From the NCBI GenBank assembly GCA_944322285.1, contig CALUOR010000097.1, forward strand, positions 20,371-84,370: a stretch of DNA of 64,000 bases, written 5' to 3'. The position numbers were made by a program, and so were the translations under genes. Under the pieces are notes generated by a model. That model was not told the origin of the DNA. It saw only the letters and a list, made by a program, of their open reading frames with translations, and made no database searches. Position 1 is the stretch's first letter, and each line of letters opens with the position of its first letter. This document shows positions 25,473 through 33,417 of the stretch, in pieces. This DNA is from an uncultured Bacteroides sp. GTDB taxonomy: Bacteria > Bacteroidota > Bacteroidia > Bacteroidales > Bacteroidaceae.

Positions 25473-26447
25473 TTATTTACTTAGCGTCAGATGTAACCAT
25501 CCCCAAAGTCCCAATACAATGACAAGCAGCGTCTGGATGCCATGCACGATAAGGGCGAAGAGGGCGGCGTCCGTATCACTTACCCCGTAGAGCATCATCA
25601 TGGTGATGACGGCAAAATGCCACGGGCCGGCACCATTTGGGGTGGGCACAATGATGGCGAACGTTCCGGCTACAAACATCACAAGTCCTGCCTGGAAGCC
25701 TAACTCTTCAGTAAACGGAAAGCAGAAAAACGTTAAGTAGAAGTGCAGGAAATAGCATATCCACAAAAGAAGCGTATAGAGCAGATAGAGGGGAATGTTA
25801 CGTACATGCCGGAGCGAAAGGATGCCTTGCCATACATCGAGCGCAATGCCTTTGACGCGTTCAAAGAAGGAAAGCATGCGTGCCAAGTAAACCAAGAGGA
25901 CGATAACTCCCACTACACAGAACAGAGCCACGTAAAACCAAGGCGAGCCGAGCAGGTGAACGAACGAAGGCATTTTAGTGCCTGTTTGTCGAAAGAAAGT
26001 GAGGAACACCGGGAACTCGAGTCCTAAGGTAATGCCCGTAATGAGCAAAATACTCAAGGTGTCTGCCAAACGTTCGGTCACCACCGTTCCCAGCGACTTG
26101 GAGAATGGCACCTGGTCATAGCGCGACAAGAGACCGCAACGAGACACCTCTCCAATGCGCGGCACCACTAAGCTGGCCGCGTATGACACGCAGACGGCAT
26201 CCACACAACGCTGTGCCTGAGGATTGATGCCTAAAGGTTCGAGCATCTGACGCCACCGGTAACCTCGTACCACATTGCTTAGCACACCAAACAGGAGCGA
26301 AAGCGCCATCCAGTCCCAGCGGAGACCGTGCGCCAGTGTCTCGCCCGTGCGGGCAAAGTCGAAATCGCGGTATACCCAATAGAGGATAAACGCTCCCAAA
26401 AGGATGGGTAAAACGATTTTTGCGGTCCTCGCCAACACTTTCTTCAT
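25473..26447 (-). CDS. Flippase-like membrane protein (UPF0104/YbhN family)
   Basis: A 324-residue protein with about eight membrane helices, of the UPF0104 family that shares a fold with the membrane part of lysylphosphatidylglycerol synthase. Family segments are LLFGVLSNVVRGYRWRQML (about residues 52-70), VPRIGEVSRCGLL with the Arg-Glu pair, LGTVVTERLADTLSILLI and IVPTPNGAGPWHFAVI near the end. No aminoacyl-transferase domain is attached, so a lipid flippase or carrier role is more likely than lipid lysylation. Divergent from rsmA. Confidence 0.85.
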   Translation of the reverse strand: MKKVLARTAKIVLPILLGAFILYWVYRDFDFARTGETLAHGLRWDWMALSLLFGVLSNVVRGYRWRQMLEPLGINPQAQRCVDAVCVSYAASLVVPRIGEVSRCGLLSRYDQVPFSKSLGTVVTERLADTLSILLITGITLGLEFPVFLTFFRQTGTKMPSFVHLLGSPWFYVALFCVVGVIVLLVYLARMLSFFERVKGIALDVWQGILSLRHVRNIPLYLLYTLLLWICYFLHFYLTFFCFPFTEELGFQAGLVMFVAGTFAIIVPTPNGAGPWHFAVITMMMLYGVSDTDAALFALIVHGIQTLLVIVLGLWGWLHLTLSK

Positions 26448-26458
26448 GCGCTAACTAT

Positions 26459-26491
26459 TAATTCTTCATTCATCATTCTTCATTCTTCAAG
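26459..26491. repeat. AT-rich TTCATTCTTC-type repeat patch
   Basis: The stretch alternates ATTCTTCATT and CATCATTCTT words. The reverse complement of the same words flanks the REP-like element at 55034-55277. Similar fragments are at about 2545-2575, 32505-32517 and 39493-39508. Here it separates the flippase gene from the rsmA promoter. Confidence 0.5.
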
Positions 26492-26500
26492 GAAAAGAGC

Positions 26501-26508
26501 TACCTTTG
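26501..26508 (+). promoter_or_regulatory. -7 box of rsmA
   Basis: TACCTTTG, a perfect TAnnTTTG match 31 bp before the rsmA start codon. Confidence 0.6.
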
Positions 26509-26539
26509 TGGGGTGCAAAAATACTAATTAACTTGATAC

Positions 26540-27340
26540 ATGAGATTGGTTAAGCCTAAAAAGTTTCTCGGCCAGCATTTCCTGAAGGATTTGAGCGTGG
26601 CGCGGGACATAGCCGACACCGTGGACGCATGTCCCGACTTGCCTGTCTTAGAAGTAGGCCCGGGTATGGGAGTGCTCACCCAGTTCCTGTTGACCAAAGG
26701 ACGCAAGCTGAAGGTGGTGGAAGTGGATTATGAATCCGTGGCCTATTTGCGAGAGGCCTATCCGGAGTTGGAGGATGACATCATTGAGGATGATTTCCTG
26801 AAGATGAACCTTGCGCGCCTTTTCGAAGGGCAGCCTTTTGTGCTGACAGGCAATTATCCGTATAACATCTCCAGCCAGATATTTTTCAAGATGCTGGATA
26901 ATAAGGAACTTATTCCTTGTTGCACGGGCATGATACAGAAAGAAGTGGCCGAGCGCATCGCCGCGGGGCCGGGAAGCAAGACGTATGGCATATTGAGCGT
27001 GCTGATTCAGGCATGGTATAAAGTGGAGTATCTGTTTACCGTACACGAACATGTATTCAATCCGCCTCCCAAGGTGAAGAGTGCCGTCATCCGCATGACG
27101 CGCAACGAAACGCAAGAACTGGGTTGCGATGAAAAGCTGTTTAAGCAAGTGGTGAAGACTACTTTCAACCAACGCCGGAAGACGTTGCGCAACTCCATCA
27201 AGCCTCTGTTGGGCAAAGATTGCGCGATGACGCAAGATCCGCTCTTTGACCGGCGACCCGAACAGCTGTCCGTGCAGGAGTTTGTAGACTTGACTAATCT
27301 GGTGATGAGCCGATGTCCGAATGACGCATTGGCTGATTGA
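26540..27340 (+). CDS. rsmA: 16S rRNA (adenine1518/1519-N6,N6)-dimethyltransferase
   Basis: RsmA (KsgA) dimethylates two adjacent adenosines near the 3' end of 16S rRNA, a late step of small-subunit assembly. The 266-residue protein starts with KPKKFLGQHFLKDLSVARDI. The SAM-binding motif I is VLEVGPGMGVLTQFLL and the adenine-binding motif IV is NYPYNISSQIFFKML (the NLPY variant NYPY). The C-terminal helical domain has TTFNQRRKTLRNS. All elements are normal. It precedes mgtE by 22 bp, in one unit. Confidence 0.97.
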   Translation: MRLVKPKKFLGQHFLKDLSVARDIADTVDACPDLPVLEVGPGMGVLTQFLLTKGRKLKVVEVDYESVAYLREAYPELEDDIIEDDFLKMNLARLFEGQPFVLTGNYPYNISSQIFFKMLDNKELIPCCTGMIQKEVAERIAAGPGSKTYGILSVLIQAWYKVEYLFTVHEHVFNPPPKVKSAVIRMTRNETQELGCDEKLFKQVVKTTFNQRRKTLRNSIKPLLGKDCAMTQDPLFDRRPEQLSVQEFVDLTNLVMSRCPNDALAD

Positions 27341-27362
27341 CACATTAGCACATTGAATAGGT

Positions 27363-28709
27363 ATGGAAATAGACGAAGAATACATTGAGAAGGTCAAGGC
27401 GCTCATCGCGCAGAAGGATGCCGAGAAGGTGGTGGCGTGTCTGAAGGACTTGCATCCTGCGGACATCGCCGAGTTGTGCAACGACCTCGACATAGAAGGC
27501 GCCCGCTTTGTCTACCGCCTCCTGGATAACGAAACCGCCGCCGATGTGTTGGTGGAGATGGACGAGGATTTCCGGAAAGAACTGCTTGATGCTCTGCCTT
27601 CCGAAACCATCGCCAAGCGTTTCGTGGATTACATGGATACGGACGACGCCGTAGACTTGATGCGTGACCTGGATGAGGACAAGCAGGAAGAAGTGCTTTC
27701 GCACATTGAGGATATTGAGCAGGCGGGCGACATCGTGGACTTGTTGAAGTATGACGAGGACACGGCTGGCGGATTGATGGGCACGGAAATGGTGACCGTG
27801 AACGAGAACTGGAGTATGCCCGAGTGTTTGAAGGAGATGCGTATGCAGGCCGAGCAACTGGACGAAATCTACTACGTTTATGTCATTGACGACGATGAAC
27901 GCTTGCAAGGCGTATTCCCTTTGAAGAAGATGATAACCTCGCCTTCCGTATCGAAAGTGAAACACGTGATGAAGAAAGACCCGATTGTAGTACACGTAGA
28001 TACGCCCATAGACGAAGTGGTGCAGACTATTGAAAAGTATGACCTTGTGGCCTTGCCCGTAGTGGACAGTATCGGTCGGTTGGTGGGACAGATTACCGTA
28101 GACGACGTCATGGACGAGGTCCGCGAACAGTCGGAACGCGACTATCAGTTGGCGTCTGGTCTTTCGCAGGATGTAGAAACTAACGATAATGTGGTGCGCC
28201 AGACTACGGCACGCCTTCCTTGGTTGCTCATCGGTATGCTGGGTGGTATAGGTAACTCTATGATTCTGGGTAATTTTGATACCACCTTTGCAGCCCATCC
28301 TGAGATGGCGCTTTACATTCCGCTGATTGGTGGTACGGGCGGAAACGTGGGTACGCAATCGTCCGCCATCGTGGTGCAGGGACTTGCCAACAGTTCGCTC
28401 GATGCCAAGAACACTTTTAAGCAGGTGTTGAAAGAGTCTGTAGTGGCTTGTATCAACGCTACTATTATATCTTTGTTGGTATATGTTTATAACTTTATCC
28501 GCTATGGCGGGGCAGCTACGGTCACTTATTCCGTGTCTATCAGTCTTTTTGCCGTAGTGATGTTCGCTTCCATCTTCGGTACTTTGGTGCCCATGACGCT
28601 GGAGAAGCTGAAGATAGATCCCGCTATCGCTACCGGACCTTTTATCTCCATAACAAATGACATTATCGGTATGTTGCTCTACATGGGCATTACGGTGCTG
28701 TTGGCATAG
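27363..28709 (+). CDS. mgtE: Magnesium transporter MgtE
   Basis: A 448-residue Mg2+ channel. The N-terminal helical superhelix (about residues 1-130) and two CBS domains (about 130-255) form the cytoplasmic magnesium sensor. Five membrane helices follow. The Mg2+-selective loop GGTGGNVGTQSSAIVVQGLA (about residues 323-342) is intact. High internal Mg2+ closes such channels through the sensor domains. Its start lies 22 bp after rsmA, and it is probably co-transcribed. Confidence 0.95.
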   Translation: MEIDEEYIEKVKALIAQKDAEKVVACLKDLHPADIAELCNDLDIEGARFVYRLLDNETAADVLVEMDEDFRKELLDALPSETIAKRFVDYMDTDDAVDLMRDLDEDKQEEVLSHIEDIEQAGDIVDLLKYDEDTAGGLMGTEMVTVNENWSMPECLKEMRMQAEQLDEIYYVYVIDDDERLQGVFPLKKMITSPSVSKVKHVMKKDPIVVHVDTPIDEVVQTIEKYDLVALPVVDSIGRLVGQITVDDVMDEVREQSERDYQLASGLSQDVETNDNVVRQTTARLPWLLIGMLGGIGNSMILGNFDTTFAAHPEMALYIPLIGGTGGNVGTQSSAIVVQGLANSSLDAKNTFKQVLKESVVACINATIISLLVYVYNFIRYGGAATVTYSVSISLFAVVMFASIFGTLVPMTLEKLKIDPAIATGPFISITNDIIGMLLYMGITVLLA

Positions 28710-28808
28710 CTTTTGAAAGAAAAACGAGTGTGACTCTAAAAATATTTAAGAAAAAAGTATGAAGTAATTGTTTTATTTCATTAATTTGTACTCAATTAGT
28801 GATGTAAC

Positions 28809-28834
28809 CCCGAACGGGAAAGCTTACCCGTTTC
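28809..28834 (+). promoter_or_regulatory. Leader hairpin before the DUF349 gene
   Basis: AACGGG (28813-28818) pairs with CCCGTT (28827-28832), with extra pairs outside, in the 5' untranslated region 20 bp before the start. It has no T-run, so it could affect translation or mRNA stability. A near-consensus -7 box (TTAATTTG, 28781-28788) precedes it. Confidence 0.4.
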
Positions 28835-28850
28835 CTAAATAAGAAATGCA

Positions 28851-30707
28851 ATGACGGACACTCATGACACTAATCTCCCCGAAAAGCCGGTGGAGTTAGA
28901 AGAAGAAAAGAAAACAACAGAAGTTTCGGAACCCATACAGTTGGAAACTTCTGCTGAAGAAATGGTTGTGGAAACTCAACAGGAAGAAGCGCTGCAACGC
29001 CTTACCAAGGAAGATGTGATAAATAAGTTGAAAAACATTTCTGAACACATGGATGAGGTGGCGCGAGCTGAGGTAGACAGTTTGAAGCAGATATTCTACA
29101 AATTGCACAATGCTGAACGGGAAGCCGCTAAGCGGAGATTTGTGGAAGAAGGTGGTACTGTGGAAGATTTTGCGCCTCAACCGGATCCTCAGGAAGAGGA
29201 AATGAAGCGTATAATGTCCGTTATTAGGGAGAAAAGAAACGAGCAGGCAGCCGAGTTGGAAAGACAGAAGGAGATGAATTTGCAAGTCAAACTTTCTATT
29301 ATAGAAGAATTGAAAGATTTGTTGGAATCGCCTGAAGACGCCAATAAAAATTACACGGAGTTCAAACGCTTGCAACAGCAATGGAACGAAATAAAGCTTG
29401 TGCCACAAGCCAATGTGAACGAGTTATGGAAGAACTATCAACTCTATGTGGAGAAGTTTTATGACTTGTTGAAGTTGAATAATGAGTTCCGCGAATATGA
29501 TTTCAAAAAGAATCTGGAGATAAAGACACGTTTGTGTGAGGCGGCAGAAAAATTGGCGGAGGAACCGGATGTCGTGTCAGCTTTCTTCCAATTGCAAAAA
29601 CTTCATCAAGATTTTAAGGAAACCGGTCCTGTGGCCAAGGAGTTGCGTGATGAGATCTGGGCGCGTTTCAAGGCGGCTTCAACGGTAGTGAATCGGCGTC
29701 ACCAGCAGTATTATGATGCGTTGAAAGAAGCTGAACAGAATAATCTGGATCAGAAAACGGTTATCTGCGAAATTGTGGAAGGTATTGACTATGCCCAATT
29801 GACAAACTTTACCGCATGGGAAAACAAGACTCAAGAAGTCATTGCTTTGCAAAATAAGTGGAAAACCATCGGCTATGCTCCGCAAAAGATGAACGTGAAG
29901 ATTTTTGAGCGATTCCGCACGGCTTGTGATGAATTCTTCCGTAAAAAAAGCGAATTCTTTAAGGCAACTAAAGAGCGGATGAGTGAGAATCTGGAAAAGA
30001 AACGGGCTTTGTGCGAGAAAGCGGAAGCTTTGAAGGATAGTACCGACTGGAAGAACGCAGCCGAAGCTTTTGTCAAACTTCAGAAAGAATGGAAAACTAT
30101 TGGTCCGGTGGCTAAGAAATATTCAGATGGAGTATGGAAACGTTTTATTGGTGCTTGTGATTATTTCTTTGAGCAGAAAAACAAGGCTACAGCATCTCAA
30201 CGTACTGTAGAACAAGAAAATTTGGATAAGAAACGTGCGATAATAGAAAAACTGGCGAGCATAGAAGAGAATATGGATTCTGAAAAAGCAGCACAGTTGG
30301 TTCGTGATTTGATGAAGGAGTGGAATGCAGTAGGCTTTGTCCCCTTTAAGGATAAAGATAAAATCTACAAACAATATCATGCGCAGGTGGACAAGTTGTT
30401 TGAACGCTTCAATATTAGTGCTTCCAATAAGAAGTTGAGCAGTTTTAAGAGTGTTGTCAACTCCATGCAGGAGGGGGGGATGCAAACGTTGTATCGAGAG
30501 CGTGAGCGTTTGGCGCGCACTTACGAAAACATGAAGGGTGAGCTTCAAACCTACGAAAATAATCTAGGCTTTCTGAACGCTTCTTCCAAAAAAGGGAATA
30601 GTTTGCTGAACGAAATAAACCGTAAGGTGGAAAAATTGAAAGCGGACATCGAGTTGGTAAAAGAGAAACTGAAAGTGATAGACGAAAGCATTCAGGGTCA
30701 AAATTAA
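28851..30707 (+). CDS. DUF349-repeat protein
   Basis: A 618-residue, highly charged, almost entirely helical protein with at least four DUF349 repeats (about residues 155-520). Each unit shows a core such as ELRDEIWARFKAASTVVNRR, NVKIFERFRTACDEFFRKK or DGVWKRFIGACDYFFEQKN, preceded by W-x2-I or W-x2-V positions (KQWNEIK-like). The start is acidic (DTNLPEKPVELEEEKK) and the end is a coiled coil. It has no signal peptide or membrane helix and should be cytoplasmic. The family is common in Bacteroidetes and its function is not established. It has its own leader. Confidence 0.88.
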   Translation: MTDTHDTNLPEKPVELEEEKKTTEVSEPIQLETSAEEMVVETQQEEALQRLTKEDVINKLKNISEHMDEVARAEVDSLKQIFYKLHNAEREAAKRRFVEEGGTVEDFAPQPDPQEEEMKRIMSVIREKRNEQAAELERQKEMNLQVKLSIIEELKDLLESPEDANKNYTEFKRLQQQWNEIKLVPQANVNELWKNYQLYVEKFYDLLKLNNEFREYDFKKNLEIKTRLCEAAEKLAEEPDVVSAFFQLQKLHQDFKETGPVAKELRDEIWARFKAASTVVNRRHQQYYDALKEAEQNNLDQKTVICEIVEGIDYAQLTNFTAWENKTQEVIALQNKWKTIGYAPQKMNVKIFERFRTACDEFFRKKSEFFKATKERMSENLEKKRALCEKAEALKDSTDWKNAAEAFVKLQKEWKTIGPVAKKYSDGVWKRFIGACDYFFEQKNKATASQRTVEQENLDKKRAIIEKLASIEENMDSEKAAQLVRDLMKEWNAVGFVPFKDKDKIYKQYHAQVDKLFERFNISASNKKLSSFKSVVNSMQEGGMQTLYRERERLARTYENMKGELQTYENNLGFLNASSKKGNSLLNEINRKVEKLKADIELVKEKLKVIDESIQGQN

Positions 30708-30742
30708 TAGTGTTTGTTAGGCTTTGCATAAAGAGTCATGTA

Positions 30743-30776
30743 GCCAAGCGTCGAAATAAAGACGCTTGGCTTTTAA
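30743..30776 (+). terminator. Terminator of the DUF349 gene
   Basis: GCCAAGCGTC (30743-30752) pairs perfectly with GACGCTTGGC (30761-30770), then TTTT. Confidence 0.88.
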
Positions 30777-30882
30777 TTCTATTTATTCTGTATGAAAATT
30801 GGATTGTGTGGCTTTTTGATTAGAATGTTGTACGTATTACCGTTTTTGTGACAAAAAAGTGTTTTCATATTAAAAAAATAAT

Positions 30883-30890
30883 TATCTTTG
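30883..30890 (+). promoter_or_regulatory. -7 box of the DUF5723 gene
   Basis: TATCTTTG, a TAnnTTTG match 57 bp before the start codon. Confidence 0.5.
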
Positions 30891-30947
30891 CCACATCTTT
30901 TATAAAAGAATTTGAAGAGTATTAATGTATCCAATTTTTATTAGACT

Positions 30948-32318
30948 ATGAAACTTGCAAAGCGTTTGTGGATTGTGGTGGTTTGCACAATCTTTTCTGT
31001 TACGGGTTTTGCCCAAAGCCGTACGGGTTATTTCAATGACAATCTTCATTTAAGTAATCGTTTGAATCCGGCCGTTTTGCCTACAGCAGGCTATTTTTCC
31101 ATGCCGGTATTGGGCTTGATTGACTTTGGTTTGTCGTCTGACTTTAAGAATTTCTCAACGTTGGTCAATGCACTTTCTACAGATGAAGGTATTTTGGAAG
31201 ATGATGATTTTTACAACTCGTTGAAGAAAGACAATCGGCTGGATTTGAACATGAAGATGGACATCATCTCTTTAGGATGGTGGAAAGGAAAAAACTTCTG
31301 GAGTGTTAATGTCGGCTTAAAGCTCAATGCCGGTGCTTCTTTGCCAAAGTCTTTGCTCGACTTTGCGAGACAAAGTGCTCGTTATGGCGAAGGTTCTATT
31401 TCCATGGTGCCAAATGCGGACATTCAGAACTTAACGATGAAGCTGAAAGGCTATACGGATATAGGCGTCGGTTACTCTCGCCGCATCAACGAGAAATTTA
31501 CAATAGGTGGACGTGCTAAGGTGCTTTTAGGTTGGGCCAATGTAGATTTGGGCGTTGACAACTTTGAATTAGACCTTGATGATCTGCCCAGTAATCCGGA
31601 TAATCCAAGCAGTTGGGATCCGAATAGAAAATACGAAGGGCACACCGCAGCGCAAGCGCATGTCAAGACTTCTTACAAAGGTGGTGGATTGGAGTACAAT
31701 CCGGATGGAAGTGTGAAGGAGTTCGCATTAGATGGTTTTGGAGTAGCCGGATATGGTGTAGGCTTCGATTTGGGTGTAACTTATTCTCCGATTAAACATC
31801 TTACGCTTTCTGCGGCCGTGCAAGATTTAGGCTTTCTGAAATGGCAAAAGAGTTCTACTTCTATAGCTACGGCTAACCATAGCGAGAACATCGTGCTGAG
31901 TATTGATAATTATGACGATTATTTAAGTGATGATGTATTCGACTTGGATAAATATAACCTGAAAGAGGATGAAAGCGAAAGCTATACCACAGGTTTGGGC
32001 ACGACCATGATGTTGGGTGGTGAATACCGTTTGGGTGCTAAAGAGCAGTTTAGTGTGGGTGCCTTGTATTCTCTCCGGTTTGCTGAGTTGCACAATGTTT
32101 CCACTATTAGCGCGATAGTAGGTTATGTTCCGGCTTCAGCCTTTAATGTTTCTGCTAGTTATTCCTACATGCAACACACGGGTAATGTGTTGGGTGCCAT
32201 GCTTAAACTGGGTGGTACATTCTTAGGTGCGGAATATGCTTTTGCCGGTCCGCAAACCTCTTATAATTTCTATATAGGTATGTCGTTCACGCTTGGTAAA
32301 CGCAGTGCCGACAGATAA
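30948..32318 (+). CDS. DUF5723-type outer-membrane barrel protein
   Basis: A 456-residue secreted protein (signal peptide LWIVVVCTIFSVTGFAQS) whose body is made of amphipathic beta strands and ends in FYIGMSFTLGKRSADR, the pattern of large outer-membrane barrels. Segments such as YFNDNLHLSNRLNPAVLPT, GYSRRINEKFTIGGRAKVLL and LGTTMMLGGEYRLGAKEQFS recall DUF5723 proteins, which are related in shape to FadL- and PorV-like barrels. It stands alone between a -7 box and a terminator. Substrate unknown. Confidence 0.8.
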   Translation: MKLAKRLWIVVVCTIFSVTGFAQSRTGYFNDNLHLSNRLNPAVLPTAGYFSMPVLGLIDFGLSSDFKNFSTLVNALSTDEGILEDDDFYNSLKKDNRLDLNMKMDIISLGWWKGKNFWSVNVGLKLNAGASLPKSLLDFARQSARYGEGSISMVPNADIQNLTMKLKGYTDIGVGYSRRINEKFTIGGRAKVLLGWANVDLGVDNFELDLDDLPSNPDNPSSWDPNRKYEGHTAAQAHVKTSYKGGGLEYNPDGSVKEFALDGFGVAGYGVGFDLGVTYSPIKHLTLSAAVQDLGFLKWQKSSTSIATANHSENIVLSIDNYDDYLSDDVFDLDKYNLKEDESESYTTGLGTTMMLGGEYRLGAKEQFSVGALYSLRFAELHNVSTISAIVGYVPASAFNVSASYSYMQHTGNVLGAMLKLGGTFLGAEYAFAGPQTSYNFYIGMSFTLGKRSADR

Positions 32319-32340
32319 GGATTAAAGATATATAATAATG

Positions 32341-32390
32341 TAGGCGGGCGCATTGCGAATTGTGAGAAAATGCGTCTGCCTATTGTTTTT
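32341..32390 (+). terminator. Terminator of the DUF5723 gene
   Basis: The 14-position stem at 32341-32354 pairs with 32369-32382 with two G-U pairs, followed by TTGTTTTT. Confidence 0.85.
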
Positions 32391-32397
32391 ATCTGCC

Positions 32398-32485
32398 TAT
32401 CCTTGCTTAAACAGGAAAGTATCATTGCTTACTTGTCCAACTATCCTTGGATACTTGGCTCTTTATCCAAGGATAGTTGGGCTTT
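32398..32485. repeat. Degenerate tandem repeat, 22 bp period (site 3)
   Basis: Four units with the same phase start at 32398 (TATCCTTG), 32420 (TATCATTG), 32442 (TATCCTTG) and 32464 (TATCCAAG), exactly 22 bp apart. The last two units are related so that CCAACTATCCTTGGATA (32437-32453) and TATCCAAGGATAGTTGG (32464-32480) form a perfect 17-bp inverted repeat with a 10-nt loop. The array starts a few bases after the terminator of the previous gene. No coding potential. Confidence 0.78.
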
Positions 32486-32563
32486 CATCTTTCATATCTA
32501 AATGTAGAATGATGAATGAAAAAAAATAGAGACGAATTGTTGCACCATTTAAAATAAAAAACT

Positions 32564-32571
32564 TATCTTTG
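32564..32571 (+). promoter_or_regulatory. -7 box of the second structured RNA
   Basis: TATCTTTG fits TAnnTTTG. The -33 region is only a weak TTG. A start near 32578 gives a 314-nt untranslated stretch before the lipoprotein fragment at 32892. Confidence 0.55.
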
Positions 32572-32577
32572 CTTCGT

Positions 32578-32839
32578 GACTTTCCGGTGTCAAAGTGTTG
32601 AGCCGTTAAAACGGGAAGGACAATATTATTTACGAAAGGTGTTATTGAAATTACCTTCTATTATCAAATCTCGCAAGTTTGTATAATTGGAATGAGGGTA
32701 ATTCAATAGCACCCACACAGATTTGTACATCCATTTAATAGGAGATACAAAGGTGTGGGTGTCTGTTGTTTTATTCATTCCAATGGCAATGCGAGAGCCT
32801 GATAATAGGATAAAACAATGAGCTTCCCACACCTTTTTT
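32578..32839 (+). ncRNA. Candidate structured RNA or attenuating leader (copy 2)
   Basis: Overlapping helices can be traced. Helix A: 32637-32655 with 32696-32714. Helix B: CACCCACAC (32710-32718) with GTGTGGGTG (32753-32761), plus TTTGTA with TACAAA inside. Helix C: GGTGTGGG (32752-32759) with CCCACACC (32826-32833), extended inside by TTGTTTTAT (32766-32774) with ATAAAACAA (32810-32818), and followed by six Ts. A/B and B/C share bases, so they exclude each other, as in attenuators. Blocks at 32595-32620, 32752-32764 and 32787-32808 match copy 1 at 2684-3015 in order. Function unknown. Confidence 0.5.
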
Positions 32840-32891
32840 GTGTTTAAACATTTCCGATGGGAACCGGAAAATACAAATTGGTGATGTAACA

Positions 32892-33332
32892 ATGAACAGA
32901 TTGAAAAAACTTTTTGGGATGGGACTTGCTGCATGCTCGTTGACTTTGACGTCGTGCGGACTATTGGACACGCCGGAATATCCGGATAGTGATTTTAGCA
33001 TTGTAGGGGCATGAGAATATTATATTCCAGCTTTAACAGGTTTGGTACCTGAAAAGGGGCATGTTTACAATGCAGATGGATGGATTATTTTACAGAAGAC
33101 ATGCAGCTCTCTTTTACCTTGAATTCTGATAGAGGGGAAGTAAAAGGCTATGGAACCTACAGATATGACAGGCATTGTATACGACTGGGAAGTCCGCGAT
33201 AAAGTGCTGTACCTTTCGAATGACTCACTGTCGTTATCCGCTTGGGGAGTGGGACAAAGAGCTGTCCCCAGTAGCGAACGGCTGTTGTTTGTGGATTTTG
33301 GTGATGTAGCCTCTCTTTTTACGAGGGAATGA
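32892..33332 (+). pseudogene. Decayed small lipoprotein gene
   Basis: It starts as a lipoprotein: an ATG at 32892, the leader MNRLKKLFGMGLAACSLTLT, lipobox TSCG and then LLDTPEYPDSDFS, but stops at 33012 after 40 codons. Protein-like sequence continues in other frames: EYYIPALTGLVPEKGHVYNA from about 33015, LSFTLNSDRGEVKGYGTYRY from about 33108, and MTGIVYDWEVRDKVLYLSND from 33165 to the stop at 33332. At least one in-frame stop and two frameshifts are needed to join them. The size (about 140 residues restored) and the G-x-Y/strand pattern resemble the lipocalin-like lipoproteins at 3974 and 5945. It may instead be a short live gene of 40 codons, which is less likely. Confidence 0.6.
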
Positions 33333-33355
33333 CATACATAAAATGAAGCGATTCT

Positions 33356-33411
33356 ATTTTGCCTCCAAGCACCAGCCGGATAAAACGGCAGAAGCATGTT
33401 GGAGGCAAAAT
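33356..33411. terminator. Terminator between the decayed gene and the M20 peptidase gene
   Basis: A 13-bp perfect inverted repeat (ATTTTGCCTCCAA near 33356-33368 with TTGGAGGCAAAAT at 33399-33411) encloses a small CCG/CGG hairpin. It serves the converging transcripts. Confidence 0.7.
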
Positions 33412-33417
33412 TAGTTA

